Of a stretch of DNA of 64,000 nt, positions 8,725 through 19,331 are shown piece by piece. The DNA is taken from contig JAFHKN010000002.1 of assembly GCA_016937575.1 (NCBI GenBank), forward strand, positions 3,647,249 to 3,711,248. The letters are read 5' to 3'. This DNA is from Roseomonas aeriglobus (GTDB taxonomy: Bacteria > Pseudomonadota > Alphaproteobacteria > Sphingomonadales > Sphingomonadaceae). The notes beneath the pieces are model-generated. The model made no database searches and was not told the DNA's origin. It was given only the letters and a program-made list of their open reading frames with translations. The number at the start of each line of letters is the position of its first letter. Position 1 is the stretch's first letter. A program made the position numbers and the translations under genes.

Positions 8725-10893
8725 TCAGCCTGCGCTGCCAGCTAACGCTGCCAGCAGCAGCAGTGCGACGATATTGGTGATCTTGATCATCGGGTTCACT
8801 GCAGGCCCCGCCGTATCCTTGTACGGATCGCCCACCGTGTCGCCGGTGACCGCGGCCTTATGGGCTTCGCTGCCCTTGCCGCCGTGGTTCCCGTCCTCGA
8901 TATACTTCTTGGCGTTGTCCCACGCGCCGCCGCCGCTGGTCATCGAAATGGCGACGAACAGCCCAGAGACGATCACGCCCAGCAGCATCGCGCCGAGCGC
9001 CGCGAAGCCCTGAGCCTGTCCCGCTACCGCGCGGACGATGAAGTACACCGCGATCGGGCTGACGACCGGCAGCAGCGAGGGGATGATCATTTCCTTGATC
9101 GCGGCTCGGGTGACGATGTCGACCGTCCGGCCGTAGTTGGGCCGGCTGGTCCCCTCCATGATGCCCGGATTGTCGCGGAACTGATCCCGGACGTCCTGCA
9201 CCACGCTGCCCGCTGCGCGGCCCACGGCGGTCATGCCGAACGCGCCGAACAGATAGGGCAACAGCGCGCCGAGCAGCAGCCCGACGATGACGTACGGATT
9301 GCTCAGCGAGAAATCGACCGTGACGTCGGGGAAGAACTCCTTCAAATCGGTTGTATAGGCGCCGAACAGCACCAGCGCGGCAAGCGCCGCGGAGCCGATG
9401 GCATAGCCCTTGGTCACCGCCTTGGTGGTGTTGCCCACCGCGTCCAGCGCGTCGGTTTTGTGTCGGACGTCGTCGGGCAGCCCTGCCATTTCGGCGATGC
9501 CGCCGGCATTGTCGGTGACCGGACCGTAAGCGTCCAGCGCGACGACCATGCCGGCCAGCGCCAGCAGCGATGTCGCAGCGAACGCGACCCCGATGATCCC
9601 CGCCAGCTGATAGGTCGCGATGACCGCGACGACGATGACGAGCGTGGGCAGCGCGGTCGATTCCAGGCTGATCGCCAGCCCCTGGATGACGTTGGTGCCG
9701 TGGCCGGTGACCGACGCCTTGGCGATCGACTTGACCGGGCGATAGGCGGTGCCGGTGTAATATTCGGTGATCCACACCAGCAGGCCGGTGACGGCAAGCC
9801 CGATCATCATGCAGTAGAACAGGTCGAGCGCGGTGAAGGCTTGGCTGCCGACGGCCTCAGCGCCCAGCACCGCTTCGGTCGTCAGCGTGTCCGTCGCCCC
9901 TTCCAGGAAGCCCGCGCCGCCGATGACCGCGTTCAGGTCGCCGAATGCATATTGGAACACGCCGTAGATCGCGAAGACCGACAGGCCGACGGTAACCCAG
10001 AAGCCCTTGTACAGCGCGCCCATGATCGATCCCTTCGATCCCAGCCGCACGAAATAGGTGCCGATGATCGAAGTGATGATGCATACGCCGCCGACGAGCA
10101 GCGGGACCGACATCAGCGTCAGCAGCTCGGCCGACGACGCCTTAACGAGCAGCGCGATCGACACCATCGTCAGGCCGATCGTGACGACATAGGTTTCGAA
10201 CAGGTCGGCGGCCATGCCGGCGCAGTCGCCGACGTTGTCGCCGACATTGTCGGCGATGACCGCGGGGTTGCGGGGGTCGTCCTCGGGAATGCCCGCCTCG
10301 ACCTTGCCGACCAGGTCAGCGCCGACGTCGGCGGCCTTGGTGAAGATGCCCCCACCCAGACGCGCGAAGATCGAGATGAGCGATGCGCCGAAGGCGAGCG
10401 CGGTCAGCGCCTCGATCACTTCACGATCGTTCGGCGCGACGCCGGCCGGGCCGACCAGATACCAGAAGATGCCGGCGATCGAGAGCAGCCCCAGGCCCGC
10501 GACCAGCATGCCGGTGATCGCACCTGACCGGAACGCCATGGTGAGGCCGCCCTGCAGCGATCCACGCGCAGCCTCCGCGGTCCGCACATTCGCGCGCACC
10601 GAAATGTGCATCCCGACATAGCCCGCGACGCCCGACAGGATCGCGCCGATCAGGAACCCGGCGAGCGACACGGTGCCGAGCGTCAGGAACAATATGGCGG
10701 CAACGACGACGCCGACGATGGCGATGGTGGTATATTGGCGCCCTAGATAGGCCTTGGCGCCTTCCTGGATGGCGGCGGCGATGTCCTGCATCTTCGCATC
10801 GCCCGCGGGGCTTTTCAGCACCTGCGAACTGGTGACGAGGCCGTAGAGCACGGCGATGATGCCGCACGCGATGGCCAGATAGACGATTGTCAT
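8725..10893 (-). CDS. hppA: Proton-translocating membrane pyrophosphatase, K+-independent type
   Basis: A 722-residue integral membrane enzyme with about sixteen helices that couples pyrophosphate hydrolysis to proton pumping. The substrate site is clear: [31 protein letters not shown] and, near the C-terminus, [15 protein letters not shown]. The determinant motif reads GNTTKA; Lys at that position, in place of the Ala of GNTTAA, marks the K+-independent H+-pumping group in the known family split. Upstream lies thiL on the same strand, the usual sphingomonad order, but here a MITE-like repeat separates the two, so hppA may use its own promoter. Confidence 0.95.
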   Translation of the reverse strand: MTIVYLAIACGIIAVLYGLVTSSQVLKSPAGDAKMQDIAAAIQEGAKAYLGRQYTTIAIVGVVVAAILFLTLGTVSLAGFLIGAILSGVAGYVGMHISVRANVRTAEAARGSLQGGLTMAFRSGAITGMLVAGLGLLSIAGIFWYLVGPAGVAPNDREVIEALTALAFGASLISIFARLGGGIFTKAADVGADLVGKVEAGIPEDDPRNPAVIADNVGDNVGDCAGMAADLFETYVVTIGLTMVSIALLVKASSAELLTLMSVPLLVGGVCIITSIIGTYFVRLGSKGSIMGALYKGFWVTVGLSVFAIYGVFQYAFGDLNAVIGGAGFLEGATDTLTTEAVLGAEAVGSQAFTALDLFYCMMIGLAVTGLLVWITEYYTGTAYRPVKSIAKASVTGHGTNVIQGLAISLESTALPTLVIVVAVIATYQLAGIIGVAFAATSLLALAGMVVALDAYGPVTDNAGGIAEMAGLPDDVRHKTDALDAVGNTTKAVTKGYAIGSAALAALVLFGAYTTDLKEFFPDVTVDFSLSNPYVIVGLLLGALLPYLFGAFGMTAVGRAAGSVVQDVRDQFRDNPGIMEGTSRPNYGRTVDIVTRAAIKEMIIPSLLPVVSPIAVYFIVRAVAGQAQGFAALGAMLLGVIVSGLFVAISMTSGGGAWDNAKKYIEDGNHGGKGSEAHKAAVTGDTVGDPYKDTAGPAVNPMIKITNIVALLLLAALAGSAG

Positions 10894-10916
10894 AGGCGAT
10901 CTTCCCCTAATTCCTG

Positions 10917-11182
10917 GGGTTCAAACTTGACCAGGACGGGGATCGTGATCGTCCGCGGGAAGACGCTGGCTAGAAGCGCAGCGCGGCATGTAGCGGTGCT
11001 ACATGCAAGTAAGCGACGCCGACCAGCGCCTCCCCGCGGACGACCGCGAAGCGGCGGGTCGATTTTGGCACCGGGCGGCGTCGCTCGTCAGTCACGATGC
11101 ACTGGCATCGCTCCTGTCCTCGCTTCTTGCCCGACACCAAAATCGCCTCCGTCACGACCCCGTCCTGATCAAGTTTGAACCC
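10917..11182. mobile_element. MITE-like element with about 31-base terminal inverted repeats
   Basis: The segment is bounded by near-identical inverted ends: GGGTTCAAACTTG at 10917 continues into CCAGGACGGGG and ATCGTGA, and the complement of 11152-11182 is the same with one substitution and one missing base. The 266 bases between contain an inner hairpin at 10986-11006 (GCATGTAGC/GCTACATGC, 3-base loop) and a second inverted pair, CGATTTTGG at 11060 with CCAAAATCG at 11137. There is no transposase. I could not define a target-site duplication. It sits between thiL and hppA and may affect hppA expression. Confidence 0.7.
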
Positions 11183-11299
11183 TCAACGCAACGCTACGCG
11201 AGCACACAGTCAGGAAACGGCCCGGCTCTTTGGCGGTCGGGTCCGAGATCAAGGAGGGGGAGGCTATAGGTGCGATCCGGTGGGCGCAAGCCGCACGGG

Positions 11300-12172
11300 T
11301 CAGGCGTGCAGCCAGCCCAGCTTTTCAGGCAGCGAAACCGACAGTCCAGCATCGGTCACGGTCAGACTGTCGCCGGATGAAAAGTGGCCGATGCGTGTCG
11401 CGGGGACGGCCGGCTCGACCCCCACGGGCAGGGCGAAAAGCAGTTCGTAATCATCGCCCGCGGTGGCGGCAGCCATCCGATCTCCGCTCCAACGGCGATA
11501 GGCGTCGGACAACGGAATGCAGGCCAGATCGATTGTCACGGCACAGCCGCTGGCGCTCGCCATGCGTGTCGCGTCAAGCAACAGGCCGTCCGATACGTCC
11601 ATCATCGCGTGCACCTGTCGCGCGAGTGTCTGCCCCTCCACCAGCCGGGGCGTCGGCCTGCGGTAGCGATCGACCAACGCCGCCGGCCCTGCGGCCCCCC
11701 GCGCGATGGCCAGGCCTGCCCCGGCATCCCCGATCGTCCCCGTCACCCACAGAGCGTCGTCCGCCTGAGCACCGCTGCGCATCGGCGCAGCCTTCGCTCG
11801 CCCGATCGCCGTCAACGCATAGGTCCGGCCGCCCGATACGGTATCTCCACCGAGCAGCGTGCACCCGAGCGTTCGCAGGGCGAAGGCCAGTCCGTCCAGA
11901 AATGCGCCGTCCCAGGCCGGATCCCTGACCGGCATGCCGAGCAACACGCCCTCCGGCACGGCACCTTTTGCCGCGAGATCCGACAAATTTACCGCCAGCA
12001 GCTTCCAGGCGACATCGTCAGGCGGATCGTCGGGCAAAAAATGCACGCCTTCCACCATCAGGTCGGTCGTCAGCACGAAATCGCCGATTCGCGCGGCATC
12101 ATCGCGCAGGTCGAGCGCTCCGGGATGGAGCGGCAGGGCGCGCAATCGTCGGAGAATTTCGATTTCTGTCAT
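11300..12172 (-). CDS. thiL: Thiamine-monophosphate kinase
   Basis: A 290-residue kinase that phosphorylates thiamine monophosphate to thiamine diphosphate, the last step of the pathway. ATG 12172 (MTEIEILRRL) is chosen over upstream in-frame codons because the family starts here. It has DDAARIGDFVLTTDLMVEGVHF (metal and nucleotide site), NLSDLAAKGA, the GDTVSGG loop, MDVSDGLLLDATRMA and the closing GDDYELLFA. It belongs to the PurM/ThiL kinase fold. thiC lies at the far end of the window and is not linked to it. Confidence 0.93.
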   Translation of the reverse strand: MTEIEILRRLRALPLHPGALDLRDDAARIGDFVLTTDLMVEGVHFLPDDPPDDVAWKLLAVNLSDLAAKGAVPEGVLLGMPVRDPAWDGAFLDGLAFALRTLGCTLLGGDTVSGGRTYALTAIGRAKAAPMRSGAQADDALWVTGTIGDAGAGLAIARGAAGPAALVDRYRRPTPRLVEGQTLARQVHAMMDVSDGLLLDATRMASASGCAVTIDLACIPLSDAYRRWSGDRMAAATAGDDYELLFALPVGVEPAVPATRIGHFSSGDSLTVTDAGLSVSLPEKLGWLHA

Positions 12173-12442
12173 GACCGTTCCTGGCGAGATCAGGTCGCCC
12201 GCGTTGCCGGCCTTCACAACGACCATAGGCAACATCAAGAAACACAATAAAATTATTTGGGCGCTTAGCCGTGAGGCGTGATCTCGCGATAAGTTAACGT
12301 CACGTCACCAAAAAGCGACTGTCAGACCGCGCCCTCAATCATTAATCCAAATTTAGCCACTCCGTCCTAGTTCCACGGTTAACGCCCGATTTTCGGGGGC
12401 CAAGCCCGCCCGCGCTGATCGTCGGGATTAGGAGACGGAAAC
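12173..12442. promoter_or_regulatory. Divergent control region of thiL and the chemotaxis operon
   Basis: A 270-base gap, noticeably AT-rich in its first part (ACAATAAAATTATTTGGG near 12243). It must carry the leftward thiL promoter and the rightward promoter of the ten-gene chemotaxis operon. A GGAG ribosome site at 12431 serves the GTG start of the first gene. No operator could be assigned. Confidence 0.4.
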
Positions 12443-13894
12443 GTGTTTCACTGGTTTTACGCAAATGCTCCGGTCCGCCGCAAGTTCGACATTCTGACCG
12501 GCGCCTATACCACGCTCGGCGCAATTCCCGTCGCGACGACATGGCTGGCAACTACCGGAGCGGCGGCCCCCACGACGTTGACCGCGGTCGCCGGCGGGGC
12601 GCTGGCGGGCATCATCGCAGTCGCCCTGTGGTCGAAGAAGGCGGTCTGCGATCCGTACGTCAGCACCGTCGTACGCATGGAGGGCATTGCCGCCGGTGAC
12701 CTGACCAGTCCGATCGATTTCATGGACCATCGCGACTGCGTCGGGCGCATGGCCCGCGCGATGGAGGTGTTCCGCAAGAATGGCGAGATCGTGAAGACCG
12801 CCACGGCTGCGCAGGAGCAGGTCGTGGGCGCGTTGGGGGACGGCCTGTCGAAGCTGGCGAACAGCGATCTGACTCATCGGATCAACGACAGCTTCCCGGC
12901 CGATTACGAACGCTTGCGGGTGGATTTCAACCGCGCGATGGATGCGGTCAGCGAAGTTATGACCGCAGTCAGCGAAGCGACGGCGGGGATCAACAACGGC
13001 GCCAGCGATATCCGCCAGGCGTCGGACGATCTGTCGCAGCGCACCGAGCAGCAGGCCGCGAGCCTGGAGGAAACCGCCGCCGCGATGGACGAGATCACCG
13101 GCACCGTGCGCGAGACCGCCGCGGGCGCCAGTCGCGCCAATTCGGTGGTCGCCGAAGCACGGGAAGAGGCCGAGCAGTCCGGTGACGTCGTCCGTCGTGC
13201 GGTCGATGCGATGAACGGCATCGAGCGCGCCTCGGCCGAGATCAGCGAGATCATCACCGTCATCGACGGCATCGCGTTCCAGACCAACCTGCTGGCGCTC
13301 AACGCCGGGGTCGAAGCTGCGCGCGCCGGCGATGCGGGCAAGGGCTTCGCCGTCGTCGCGTCCGAAGTGCGTGCGCTCGCGCAGCGGTCGGCCGATGCGG
13401 CGAAGGACGTGAAGGCCAAGATCATGGCGTCGTCCGAACAGGTCGAAGTCGGCGTCGAACTCGTCAGCGAAACCGGCAAGGCGTTGCAGCGCATCATCAA
13501 CCGCATCGGCGACATCAGTTCGCTGGTCGGGTCGATCGCCTCGTCGGCTGCGCAGCAGGCGAACGGCCTGCAGCAGGTCAACACCGCCGTGTCGGAGATG
13601 GATGGTGTGACTCAGCAGAATGCGGCGATGGTCGAGCAGGCCACGGCGGCCGCGCGCAGCCTGGCCGAGGAGGCCGACCAGCTGGCACGGCAGGTCGCGC
13701 GCTTCCGACTGGACGAAACGCAGCGCATCGCCGCCGCCAGCCAGAACATCGTCCACACGCTCCAGGCACGCGCCGCCCAGGCCGGGCGCGACATCGCGCG
13801 GGCGCCGCGCAAGTGGGTCGCGGTCGGCGGCGGTGGCGGATCGGCGGCGGTCGCCACGGCGGCGGTCGCAGAGGACGACTGGTCGGAATTCTGA
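12443..13894 (+). CDS. Methyl-accepting chemotaxis protein with minimal periplasmic part and CheR-docking tail
   Basis: A 483-residue chemoreceptor. Two hydrophobic segments (about residues 17-37 and 47-64) are separated by only about ten residues, so no periplasmic sensor domain fits. A HAMP segment ([18 protein letters not shown] onward) and a long coiled-coil signalling domain follow, with the hairpin tip containing [21 protein letters not shown]. The last residues DWSEF fit the WxxF pentapeptide that tethers CheR and CheB in some receptors, joined by a flexible Gly/Ala linker. It probably senses an internal or membrane-energy signal. First gene of the che operon, GTG start. Confidence 0.92.
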   Translation: MFHWFYANAPVRRKFDILTGAYTTLGAIPVATTWLATTGAAAPTTLTAVAGGALAGIIAVALWSKKAVCDPYVSTVVRMEGIAAGDLTSPIDFMDHRDCVGRMARAMEVFRKNGEIVKTATAAQEQVVGALGDGLSKLANSDLTHRINDSFPADYERLRVDFNRAMDAVSEVMTAVSEATAGINNGASDIRQASDDLSQRTEQQAASLEETAAAMDEITGTVRETAAGASRANSVVAEAREEAEQSGDVVRRAVDAMNGIERASAEISEIITVIDGIAFQTNLLALNAGVEAARAGDAGKGFAVVASEVRALAQRSADAAKDVKAKIMASSEQVEVGVELVSETGKALQRIINRIGDISSLVGSIASSAAQQANGLQQVNTAVSEMDGVTQQNAAMVEQATAAARSLAEEADQLARQVARFRLDETQRIAAASQNIVHTLQARAAQAGRDIARAPRKWVAVGGGGGSAAVATAAVAEDDWSEF

Positions 13895-13940
13895 CCGGCA
13901 CCGTTCGCCCATCCCGACCCCGCTCAGGAGCCCTTTCGTC

Positions 13941-14207
13941 ATGACCATCGCGCTTGCTTCCATCCTCGACACCGCCGCGGCGGGCCCGCTGCGGGCTGAG
14001 CTGCGCAAAGCGGTCGACGGCGGCCGGCCGGTCGTGATCAACGGCAGCGCGGTGGAGCGGACCGGACAGGCCTGCCTCCAGGTGCTCGTTGCTGCCAAGG
14101 CAGCGGCGGACGGAGCCGGACTCGCCTTCGGCATCCAGGAACCGAGTGCCGCGCTGACGGAGATGGCAACCCTCGCCGGGCTCCATCCGCTCGTCGCTGC
14201 CGCTTGA
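13941..14207 (+). CDS. STAS domain protein of the chemotaxis operon
   Basis: An 88-residue single-domain protein that fits the STAS fold (anti-sigma antagonist-like): LRKAVDGGRPVVINGSAVERTG followed by ACLQVLVAAKAAADGAGLAFGI. The position where an anti-anti-sigma factor has its phosphorylated serine reads ERTGQACLQ, so phosphorylation is uncertain. It lies between the receptor gene and cheA, with AGGAG upstream. Small STAS proteins occur at this place in several chemotaxis operons, and a role tuning CheA or CheY is plausible but inferred. Confidence 0.75.
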   Translation: MTIALASILDTAAAGPLRAELRKAVDGGRPVVINGSAVERTGQACLQVLVAAKAAADGAGLAFGIQEPSAALTEMATLAGLHPLVAAA

Positions 14208-14227
14208 GCCCTTCCGGAGTTCAATCC

Positions 14228-16435
14228 ATGGATCTCGATGCAATCCAGCAGATCTTCTTCCAGGAGTGCGAAGAAGGCCTGGCCGGAATGGAAGCCAATT
14301 TCGCGGCGCTGCGCGACGGCGACCGCGATGGCGAGACGATCAACGCGGTGTTCCGCTGCGTCCATTCGATCAAGGGCGGTGCGGGTGCGTTCGGCTACGA
14401 ACGGCTGCAAGCCTATACCCACCACTACGAGACGTTGCTCGATCGCATCCGCGACGGCACGCTGGAGCTGACGCCCGATCTGCTCGACCTGGTGATGATC
14501 GCGTTCGACCTGCTGTCCGATCATGTCGCGGCGGCGCGGGACGGCAGCGATACGCCGGCCGACGCCCAGATGCTCGCGCGGCTGGAGGCAGCGGCCGACG
14601 GCCACGGCGCGGGCGAGACGGGTGCAGCGACACCCGAGCCCTCGGCCGACGACGGGGTCTTCGACATGCTCGACGACGTGGTTGCCCCCGCCGCCCCGAC
14701 GGCCGCGGCAGGCGATGACTTCGATGACCTGATGGCGATGCTCGGCGACGTCGCCCAGGCGGCCGACGTGTCGGAAGATTCCTGTGCGACGGCGGGCTGG
14801 CAGCTGACCTATCGTCCGACCGCCAATGCCTTCGACAATGGCGCCGAACCGCTGCTTCTGCTGCGCGAGCTCGCCTATCTGGGCGGTGTCGTGACCCACT
14901 GCGACACGTCGGCCGTGCCGTCGCTCGACGCGATGGATCCGGACTGTGCCTATCTGGCGTGGACGGTCGCGCTGCCCGGCCATGTCGCCGAGGACGACAT
15001 TCGCGCGGCATTCGAGTTCACCGATGCGTGCTCGATCACGCTCGGGCGTGCCGATGCGCCTGCGGCGCCGTCGGCCCCCGCCGCGCCGACCGCTCCCGTC
15101 GTCGTTGCTGCACCGGTTTCGGCGCCGGCCCAGGCCCCGGCCCCAGCCCCCGCCCCCGCACCCGACGTAGCCCCGGCGGCGGAGGAACCCATCAAGCCCG
15201 CTACCGCCCCGGTGCCGGCCGCCGCTGCGCGGCCGACGCCGGCCGCGGCGGTTGCGCAGACGATCCGCGTCGATCTCGATAAGCTCGACCGCCTGGTCAA
15301 CCTCGTCGGCGAACTCGTCATCACGCAGGCGATGCTCGCCCAGCGACTGTCGGAGCTCGACATGAGCGGCACGTCCGAGATGACCGACCTCGAGCATCTG
15401 ACGCGCGAGCTGCAGGAATCGACCATGGCGATCCGCGCGCAGCCGATGAAGACCGTGTTCAGCCGCGTACCCCGCATCATCCGCGAGCTCGAAAGCGAGA
15501 CCGGCAAGCGCGTCCGCCTGGACGTCGAAGGCGAGATGACCGAAGTCGACAAGACCGTGGTCGAGCGCATCGGCGAACCGCTGACCCATCTGATCCGCAA
15601 CGCCGTCGATCACGGCCTGGAATCCCCCGACGAGCGTGTCGCGGCGGGCAAGCCGGCCGAGGGCGTCGTCCGCCTGTCGGCCGCGCACCAGTCGGGCCGC
15701 ATCGTCATCACCGTCGCCGACGACGGCAAGGGCATCGATCGCGAGCGCGTCCGCGCCAAGGCGATCGAGCGCGGTATCGTCCATGCCGACGCGACGCTCA
15801 GCGACGAGGACATCGACAATCTGATCTTCGCGCCGGGCTTCTCGACTGCGGCGACCATCACCAACGTGTCCGGCCGCGGCGTCGGCATGGACGTGGTGCG
15901 CAAGAACATCCAGGCGCTGGGCGGTCGCATCGGCATCCAGTCGCAGAAGGGCGCAGGGTCGAGCTTCTCGCTCAGCCTGCCGCTGACGCTTGCGGTGGTC
16001 GATGGCATGATCGTGACGGTCGGCAACCAGACCTATGTCATCCCGCTCAACCACATCGTCGAAAGCGTGCGGCCGACGCCCGACATGCTGAACGCGCTCG
16101 GCCCCAGCGGATCGGTGCTCGACGTGCGCGGTGCCTATGTCCCGGTGCTGCCGGTCTGCGATCACCTCGGCATTCCCGATGCCAACCGCGACCCGATCGG
16201 ATCGGTGCTGATCGTCGTCGACGGCGATCAGGGCCAGGCGGCGCTGATGGTCGATTCGATCCAGGACCAGCGCCAGGTCGTCGTCAAGAGCCTGGAATCG
16301 AACTTTCAGGCGATCGACGGCATCGCCGGCGCGACCATCCTGGGTGACGGCCGTGTCGCCCTGATCATCGATGTCGATGCCCTGACCGCCCGCAGCCGCT
16401 CGAGCGCGCGCGCACCGATGGCGAAGGCGGCATGA
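14228..16435 (+). CDS. cheA: Chemotaxis histidine kinase CheA
   Basis: A 735-residue kinase. P1 (Hpt) carries the phosphorylated His at residue 46 in VHSIKGGAGAFG. A P2-like domain (about 187-280) is followed by an Ala/Pro linker, the P3 dimerisation helices (about 344 onward), and P4 with N box IRNAVDHGLE, G1 DDGKGID, the GFSTA loop and G2 GRGVGMDVV. P5 is the CheW-like regulatory domain from about residue 600. ATG 14228 is preferred over an upstream TTG because GGAG sits 8 bases before it. Its stop overlaps the cheR start as ATGA, indicating translational coupling. Confidence 0.96.
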   Translation: MDLDAIQQIFFQECEEGLAGMEANFAALRDGDRDGETINAVFRCVHSIKGGAGAFGYERLQAYTHHYETLLDRIRDGTLELTPDLLDLVMIAFDLLSDHVAAARDGSDTPADAQMLARLEAAADGHGAGETGAATPEPSADDGVFDMLDDVVAPAAPTAAAGDDFDDLMAMLGDVAQAADVSEDSCATAGWQLTYRPTANAFDNGAEPLLLLRELAYLGGVVTHCDTSAVPSLDAMDPDCAYLAWTVALPGHVAEDDIRAAFEFTDACSITLGRADAPAAPSAPAAPTAPVVVAAPVSAPAQAPAPAPAPAPDVAPAAEEPIKPATAPVPAAAARPTPAAAVAQTIRVDLDKLDRLVNLVGELVITQAMLAQRLSELDMSGTSEMTDLEHLTRELQESTMAIRAQPMKTVFSRVPRIIRELESETGKRVRLDVEGEMTEVDKTVVERIGEPLTHLIRNAVDHGLESPDERVAAGKPAEGVVRLSAAHQSGRIVITVADDGKGIDRERVRAKAIERGIVHADATLSDEDIDNLIFAPGFSTAATITNVSGRGVGMDVVRKNIQALGGRIGIQSQKGAGSSFSLSLPLTLAVVDGMIVTVGNQTYVIPLNHIVESVRPTPDMLNALGPSGSVLDVRGAYVPVLPVCDHLGIPDANRDPIGSVLIVVDGDQGQAALMVDSIQDQRQVVVKSLESNFQAIDGIAGATILGDGRVALIIDVDALTARSRSSARAPMAKAA

Positions 16436-17298
16436 GCGCCGCGGCAGCCCTTATCGCCGGCGACCGGCAGCGTGAATTCGCCTATCAGCCGGCGGATCAC
16501 CGGGCGGTCGCCGAGATCGTCTATGGCGAGGTCGGCATCCTGCTGCCCGACGGCAAGGCGCAGCTGGTCTATGGCCGACTGGCCCCCCGCGTGCGGGCGT
16601 GCGGGCTGAAGAGCGTCGGCGACTATATCGCGCTCGTCGGGCGCGATGCTGCCGAAAAGGCGCGGATGATCGACGCGCTGACGACCAACCACACCAGCTT
16701 CTTTCGCGAGAACCATCACTTCGACGATTTCGTCGAACGGCTATGGCCCGATCTGTCGGATCGCCTGACCCGCGGCGGTCGCGTGCGGCTGTGGTCGGCG
16801 GCCTGTTCGAGCGGCGAGGAGCCCTATAGCTGGCTGATGGCGACGTTCGGCACCGACCGCGCCGCCGCCCAGCGCATGCTGAAGCGCGACATCCGCCTGC
16901 TCGCCACCGACGTGTCGCCCAGTGTCATCGCGACCGCGCGGATTGGCCATTATGCTGCGGCCACGCTGCGCACGATTCCCGACGCATTGCGCAGCACATG
17001 GGTGTCGGGAAGCGGCGATACCCAGGCGATCGACCCGCTGCTGCGCGACGCGATCAGCTTCCGCGCGCTCAACCTGCTCGGCGACTGGCCGATGCGGGGC
17101 AAGTTCGATGCGATCTTCTGTCGCAACGTCATGATCTATTTCGACGAACCGACGAAAGCCCGCCTCCAGGCGCGGCTCGCCGATCAGCTCGAGGTCGGCG
17201 GGATGCTCTACATCGGTCATTCCGAACGGCTGCTCGGCGGGGTCGAACAGCGTTTCCAGTGCGTCGGGCGCACTGCGTATCTGAAGGTGTCGGCATGA
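16432..17298 (+). CDS. cheR: Chemoreceptor methyltransferase CheR
   Basis: A 288-residue S-adenosylmethionine-dependent enzyme that methylates receptor glutamates. The N-terminal helical domain is followed by the [15 protein letters not shown] signature, the SAM-binding [13 protein letters not shown] and [13 protein letters not shown], and [12 protein letters not shown] near the C-terminus. The receptor at the start of the operon ends in a CheR-docking-type pentapeptide, which fits. It overlaps cheA and cheB by 4 bases each (ATGA). Confidence 0.95.
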   Translation: MSAAAALIAGDRQREFAYQPADHRAVAEIVYGEVGILLPDGKAQLVYGRLAPRVRACGLKSVGDYIALVGRDAAEKARMIDALTTNHTSFFRENHHFDDFVERLWPDLSDRLTRGGRVRLWSAACSSGEEPYSWLMATFGTDRAAAQRMLKRDIRLLATDVSPSVIATARIGHYAAATLRTIPDALRSTWVSGSGDTQAIDPLLRDAISFRALNLLGDWPMRGKFDAIFCRNVMIYFDEPTKARLQARLADQLEVGGMLYIGHSERLLGGVEQRFQCVGRTAYLKVSA

Positions 17299-18359
17299 CC
17301 GTGCGCACGCTGATCGTCGACGATTCCCCGACGATGCACGCCTTGATCGGCCGCAAGCTGGCCGCCGATCCCGAGATCGAGGTCGTAGGGGTTGCGCACG
17401 ACGCGAACGAGGCGCGTGCCCAGATCAAGGCGCTCAATCCCGACGTCGTCACGCTCGACGTCGAGATGCCGGGGATGAACGGCCTGGACTTCCTCGAGCG
17501 GCTGATGCGCCTGCGCCCGACGCCGGTGGTGATGCTGTCGACGCTGACCTCGGCGGGGGCGGAGGTAAGCCTCGCCGCGCTCGAGCTGGGCGCGTTCGAT
17601 TGCTACGACAAGGCGCGCCTGCAACTCGGGCCCGTCGGTGGGTACGGCGAGCCCAACCTGACTGATCTGGTCCGCGCCGCCGCCCGGGCGCAGGTCGCCC
17701 GCTCGCGCGATATGGCGCCCGCACCGACCGCCGCTGCAGCGTCGGCACCGGTCGCCCCGGTCGCGGGCAAGGTCTTCACGCCGCGCGCCAACAGCGTGAT
17801 CGCGATCGGCGCATCGACCGGCGGGGTCGAGACGCTGATCGCACTGCTCACCGAATTTCCCGCCAACTGCCCGCCGACCGTCATCACCCAGCATATGCCG
17901 GCCAGCTTCACGCCGAGTTTTGCCGCGCGGCTCGACCGGTTGTGCAAGCCAAGCGTGTCGGAAGCGCGTCCCGGCGCGCCGCTCGAAGTGGGGCGCGTCT
18001 ATCTGGCACCCGGCGGCGAACGGCACCTCGAAATCGCCGGCGAGGGCGCGCGGCGTCATTGCCGCCTGGTCGAAGGTGACAAGGTCAACGGACATCGCCC
18101 CTCGGTGGACAAGCTGTTTCACTCGGTCGCCAGGGTCGCCGGGCGCGACGCGGTGGGCGTGATTCTGACCGGCATGGGCGGCGACGGAGCCGAGGGGTTG
18201 AAGGCGATGCGCACCACCGGCGCGATGACCATCGGCCAGGACAAGGCCACCAGCGTCGTCTACGGCATGCCGGCCGTCGCCTTCGAGATCGGCGCGGTCG
18301 CCGAACAGCTCCCGCTGCGCCGTATCGCGCCGCGCATCCTGACGGCCTGTTCGGCATGA
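17295..18359 (+). CDS. cheB: Chemotaxis methylesterase CheB
   Basis: A 354-residue response regulator with an effector domain that demethylates and deamidates receptors. The receiver has the acidic pair in IVDDS, the phosphorylated Asp at residue 55 (TLDVEMPG) and the YDK lysine. After an Ala/Pro linker the esterase domain shows the intact triad: Ser in GASTGG, His in TQHMPASF and Asp in [12 protein letters not shown]. It starts at the ATGA overlap with cheR. A second, degenerate CheB-like protein is encoded later in the same operon. Confidence 0.96.
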   Translation: MTVRTLIVDDSPTMHALIGRKLAADPEIEVVGVAHDANEARAQIKALNPDVVTLDVEMPGMNGLDFLERLMRLRPTPVVMLSTLTSAGAEVSLAALELGAFDCYDKARLQLGPVGGYGEPNLTDLVRAAARAQVARSRDMAPAPTAAAASAPVAPVAGKVFTPRANSVIAIGASTGGVETLIALLTEFPANCPPTVITQHMPASFTPSFAARLDRLCKPSVSEARPGAPLEVGRVYLAPGGERHLEIAGEGARRHCRLVEGDKVNGHRPSVDKLFHSVARVAGRDAVGVILTGMGGDGAEGLKAMRTTGAMTIGQDKATSVVYGMPAVAFEIGAVAEQLPLRRIAPRILTACSA

Positions 18360-18901
18360 CTGCGCTGGCACCCCGTGACGGCTTTCGCCGCATGACCGTC
18401 GCGCAGGGCGAGATGCGGGTATCGAACGAAGCCGACATCGTGCTGACGACGGTGCTCGGCAGCTGCGTCGCGGCGTGCTTCTACGATCCTGTAGCGCGCG
18501 TCGGTGGCATCAACCATTATCTGCTGGCGGACGGCACCGCATCCGACCCCGCCTCGATGCAGCGCTACGGCGTCTATGCGATGGAAGTGCTGATCAACGC
18601 GATGCTGTCGCATGGCGCGGCGCGCCACCGGCTGAAGGCGCGCATCTTCGGCGGAGCGACGATGCGCCGCGGGTTTCGCGACATCGGCGGCGCCAACATC
18701 GATTTCGCCCGCCGGTTCCTGCGCGACGAACGCATCGCGCTGGTCGGTGAGGACGTCGGCGGCACCAGCGCGCGCCGGGTCGAGTTCCGGCCGGCGGTGG
18801 GGCTCGCCCGCTGCCGGACCGTGACCGATGCCGTCCGGACGCAGAGCGCACCGCGCCCGGTGCTCCAGCCGGCGTCGACCGGCGACGTCGAATTCTTCTG
18901 A
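18356..18901 (+). CDS. cheD: Chemoreceptor glutamine deamidase CheD
   Basis: A 181-residue protein of the CheD family, which deamidates receptor glutamines and in other bacteria also interacts with CheC. The catalytic residues are in place: Cys37 in [11 protein letters not shown] and His54 in GGINHYLL. The later segment [12 protein letters not shown] is also conserved. It overlaps the cheB stop by 4 bases, and its own stop overlaps the next start. No cheC is seen in the window. Confidence 0.94.
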   Translation: MTALAPRDGFRRMTVAQGEMRVSNEADIVLTTVLGSCVAACFYDPVARVGGINHYLLADGTASDPASMQRYGVYAMEVLINAMLSHGAARHRLKARIFGGATMRRGFRDIGGANIDFARRFLRDERIALVGEDVGGTSARRVEFRPAVGLARCRTVTDAVRTQSAPRPVLQPASTGDVEFF

Positions 18902-18933
18902 TGACACGATTTGACCGCGAAGGACGCAACACT

Positions 18934-19302
18934 GTGACCAAGACGATCATGACCGTCGACGATTCGCCCAGCATGCGCATGCTGCTGCGGGTCGCTCTGA
19001 CCGACATGGGCTATAGCGTGATCGAGGCCGAGGACGGCGTCCATGCGCTCGAGACTTTGGGCCAGGCGGGCGTCGAGCCCGATCTGCTGATCACCGACAT
19101 CAACATGCCCCGGATGGACGGCTTCGGCCTGATCTCGCACGTGCGCGGGCAGGGCAGGCGCAGCCTGCCGATCCTGGTGCTCACGACCGAAAGCTCGGAC
19201 GAGAAGAAGCAGCGTGCCCGCGACGCCGGGGCCACCGGCTGGATCGTCAAGCCGTTCCATCCCGAAAAGCTCGCCGCGGCGATCCGCCGCGTGCTGCACT
19301 GA
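18934..19302 (+). CDS. cheY: Chemotaxis response regulator CheY
   Basis: A single receiver domain of 122 residues from GTG 18934 (VTKTIMTVDDSPSMR); an ATG at 18901 would add 11 residues that do not belong to the domain. AAGGA stands 9 bases before the GTG. The acidic pair is in TVDDS, the phosphorylation site is Asp55 (LLITDINMPRMDG), the switch Thr is in VLTTES, and the Lys is in WIVKPFHP. It would be phosphorylated by CheA and act on the flagellar motor. No flagellar genes are in the window. Confidence 0.94.
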   Translation: MTKTIMTVDDSPSMRMLLRVALTDMGYSVIEAEDGVHALETLGQAGVEPDLLITDINMPRMDGFGLISHVRGQGRRSLPILVLTTESSDEKKQRARDAGATGWIVKPFHPEKLAAAIRRVLH

Positions 19303-19331
19303 TTTCCCGCGTATCTGAAGGAGGCTCACCC

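Noticed and set aside
12428..16165. A 1,245-residue open frame on the minus strand opposite the receptor and cheA
   Set aside because: It is antisense to well-supported genes, rich in Arg, His and Asp, with no family features. Such frames arise from high third-position GC.
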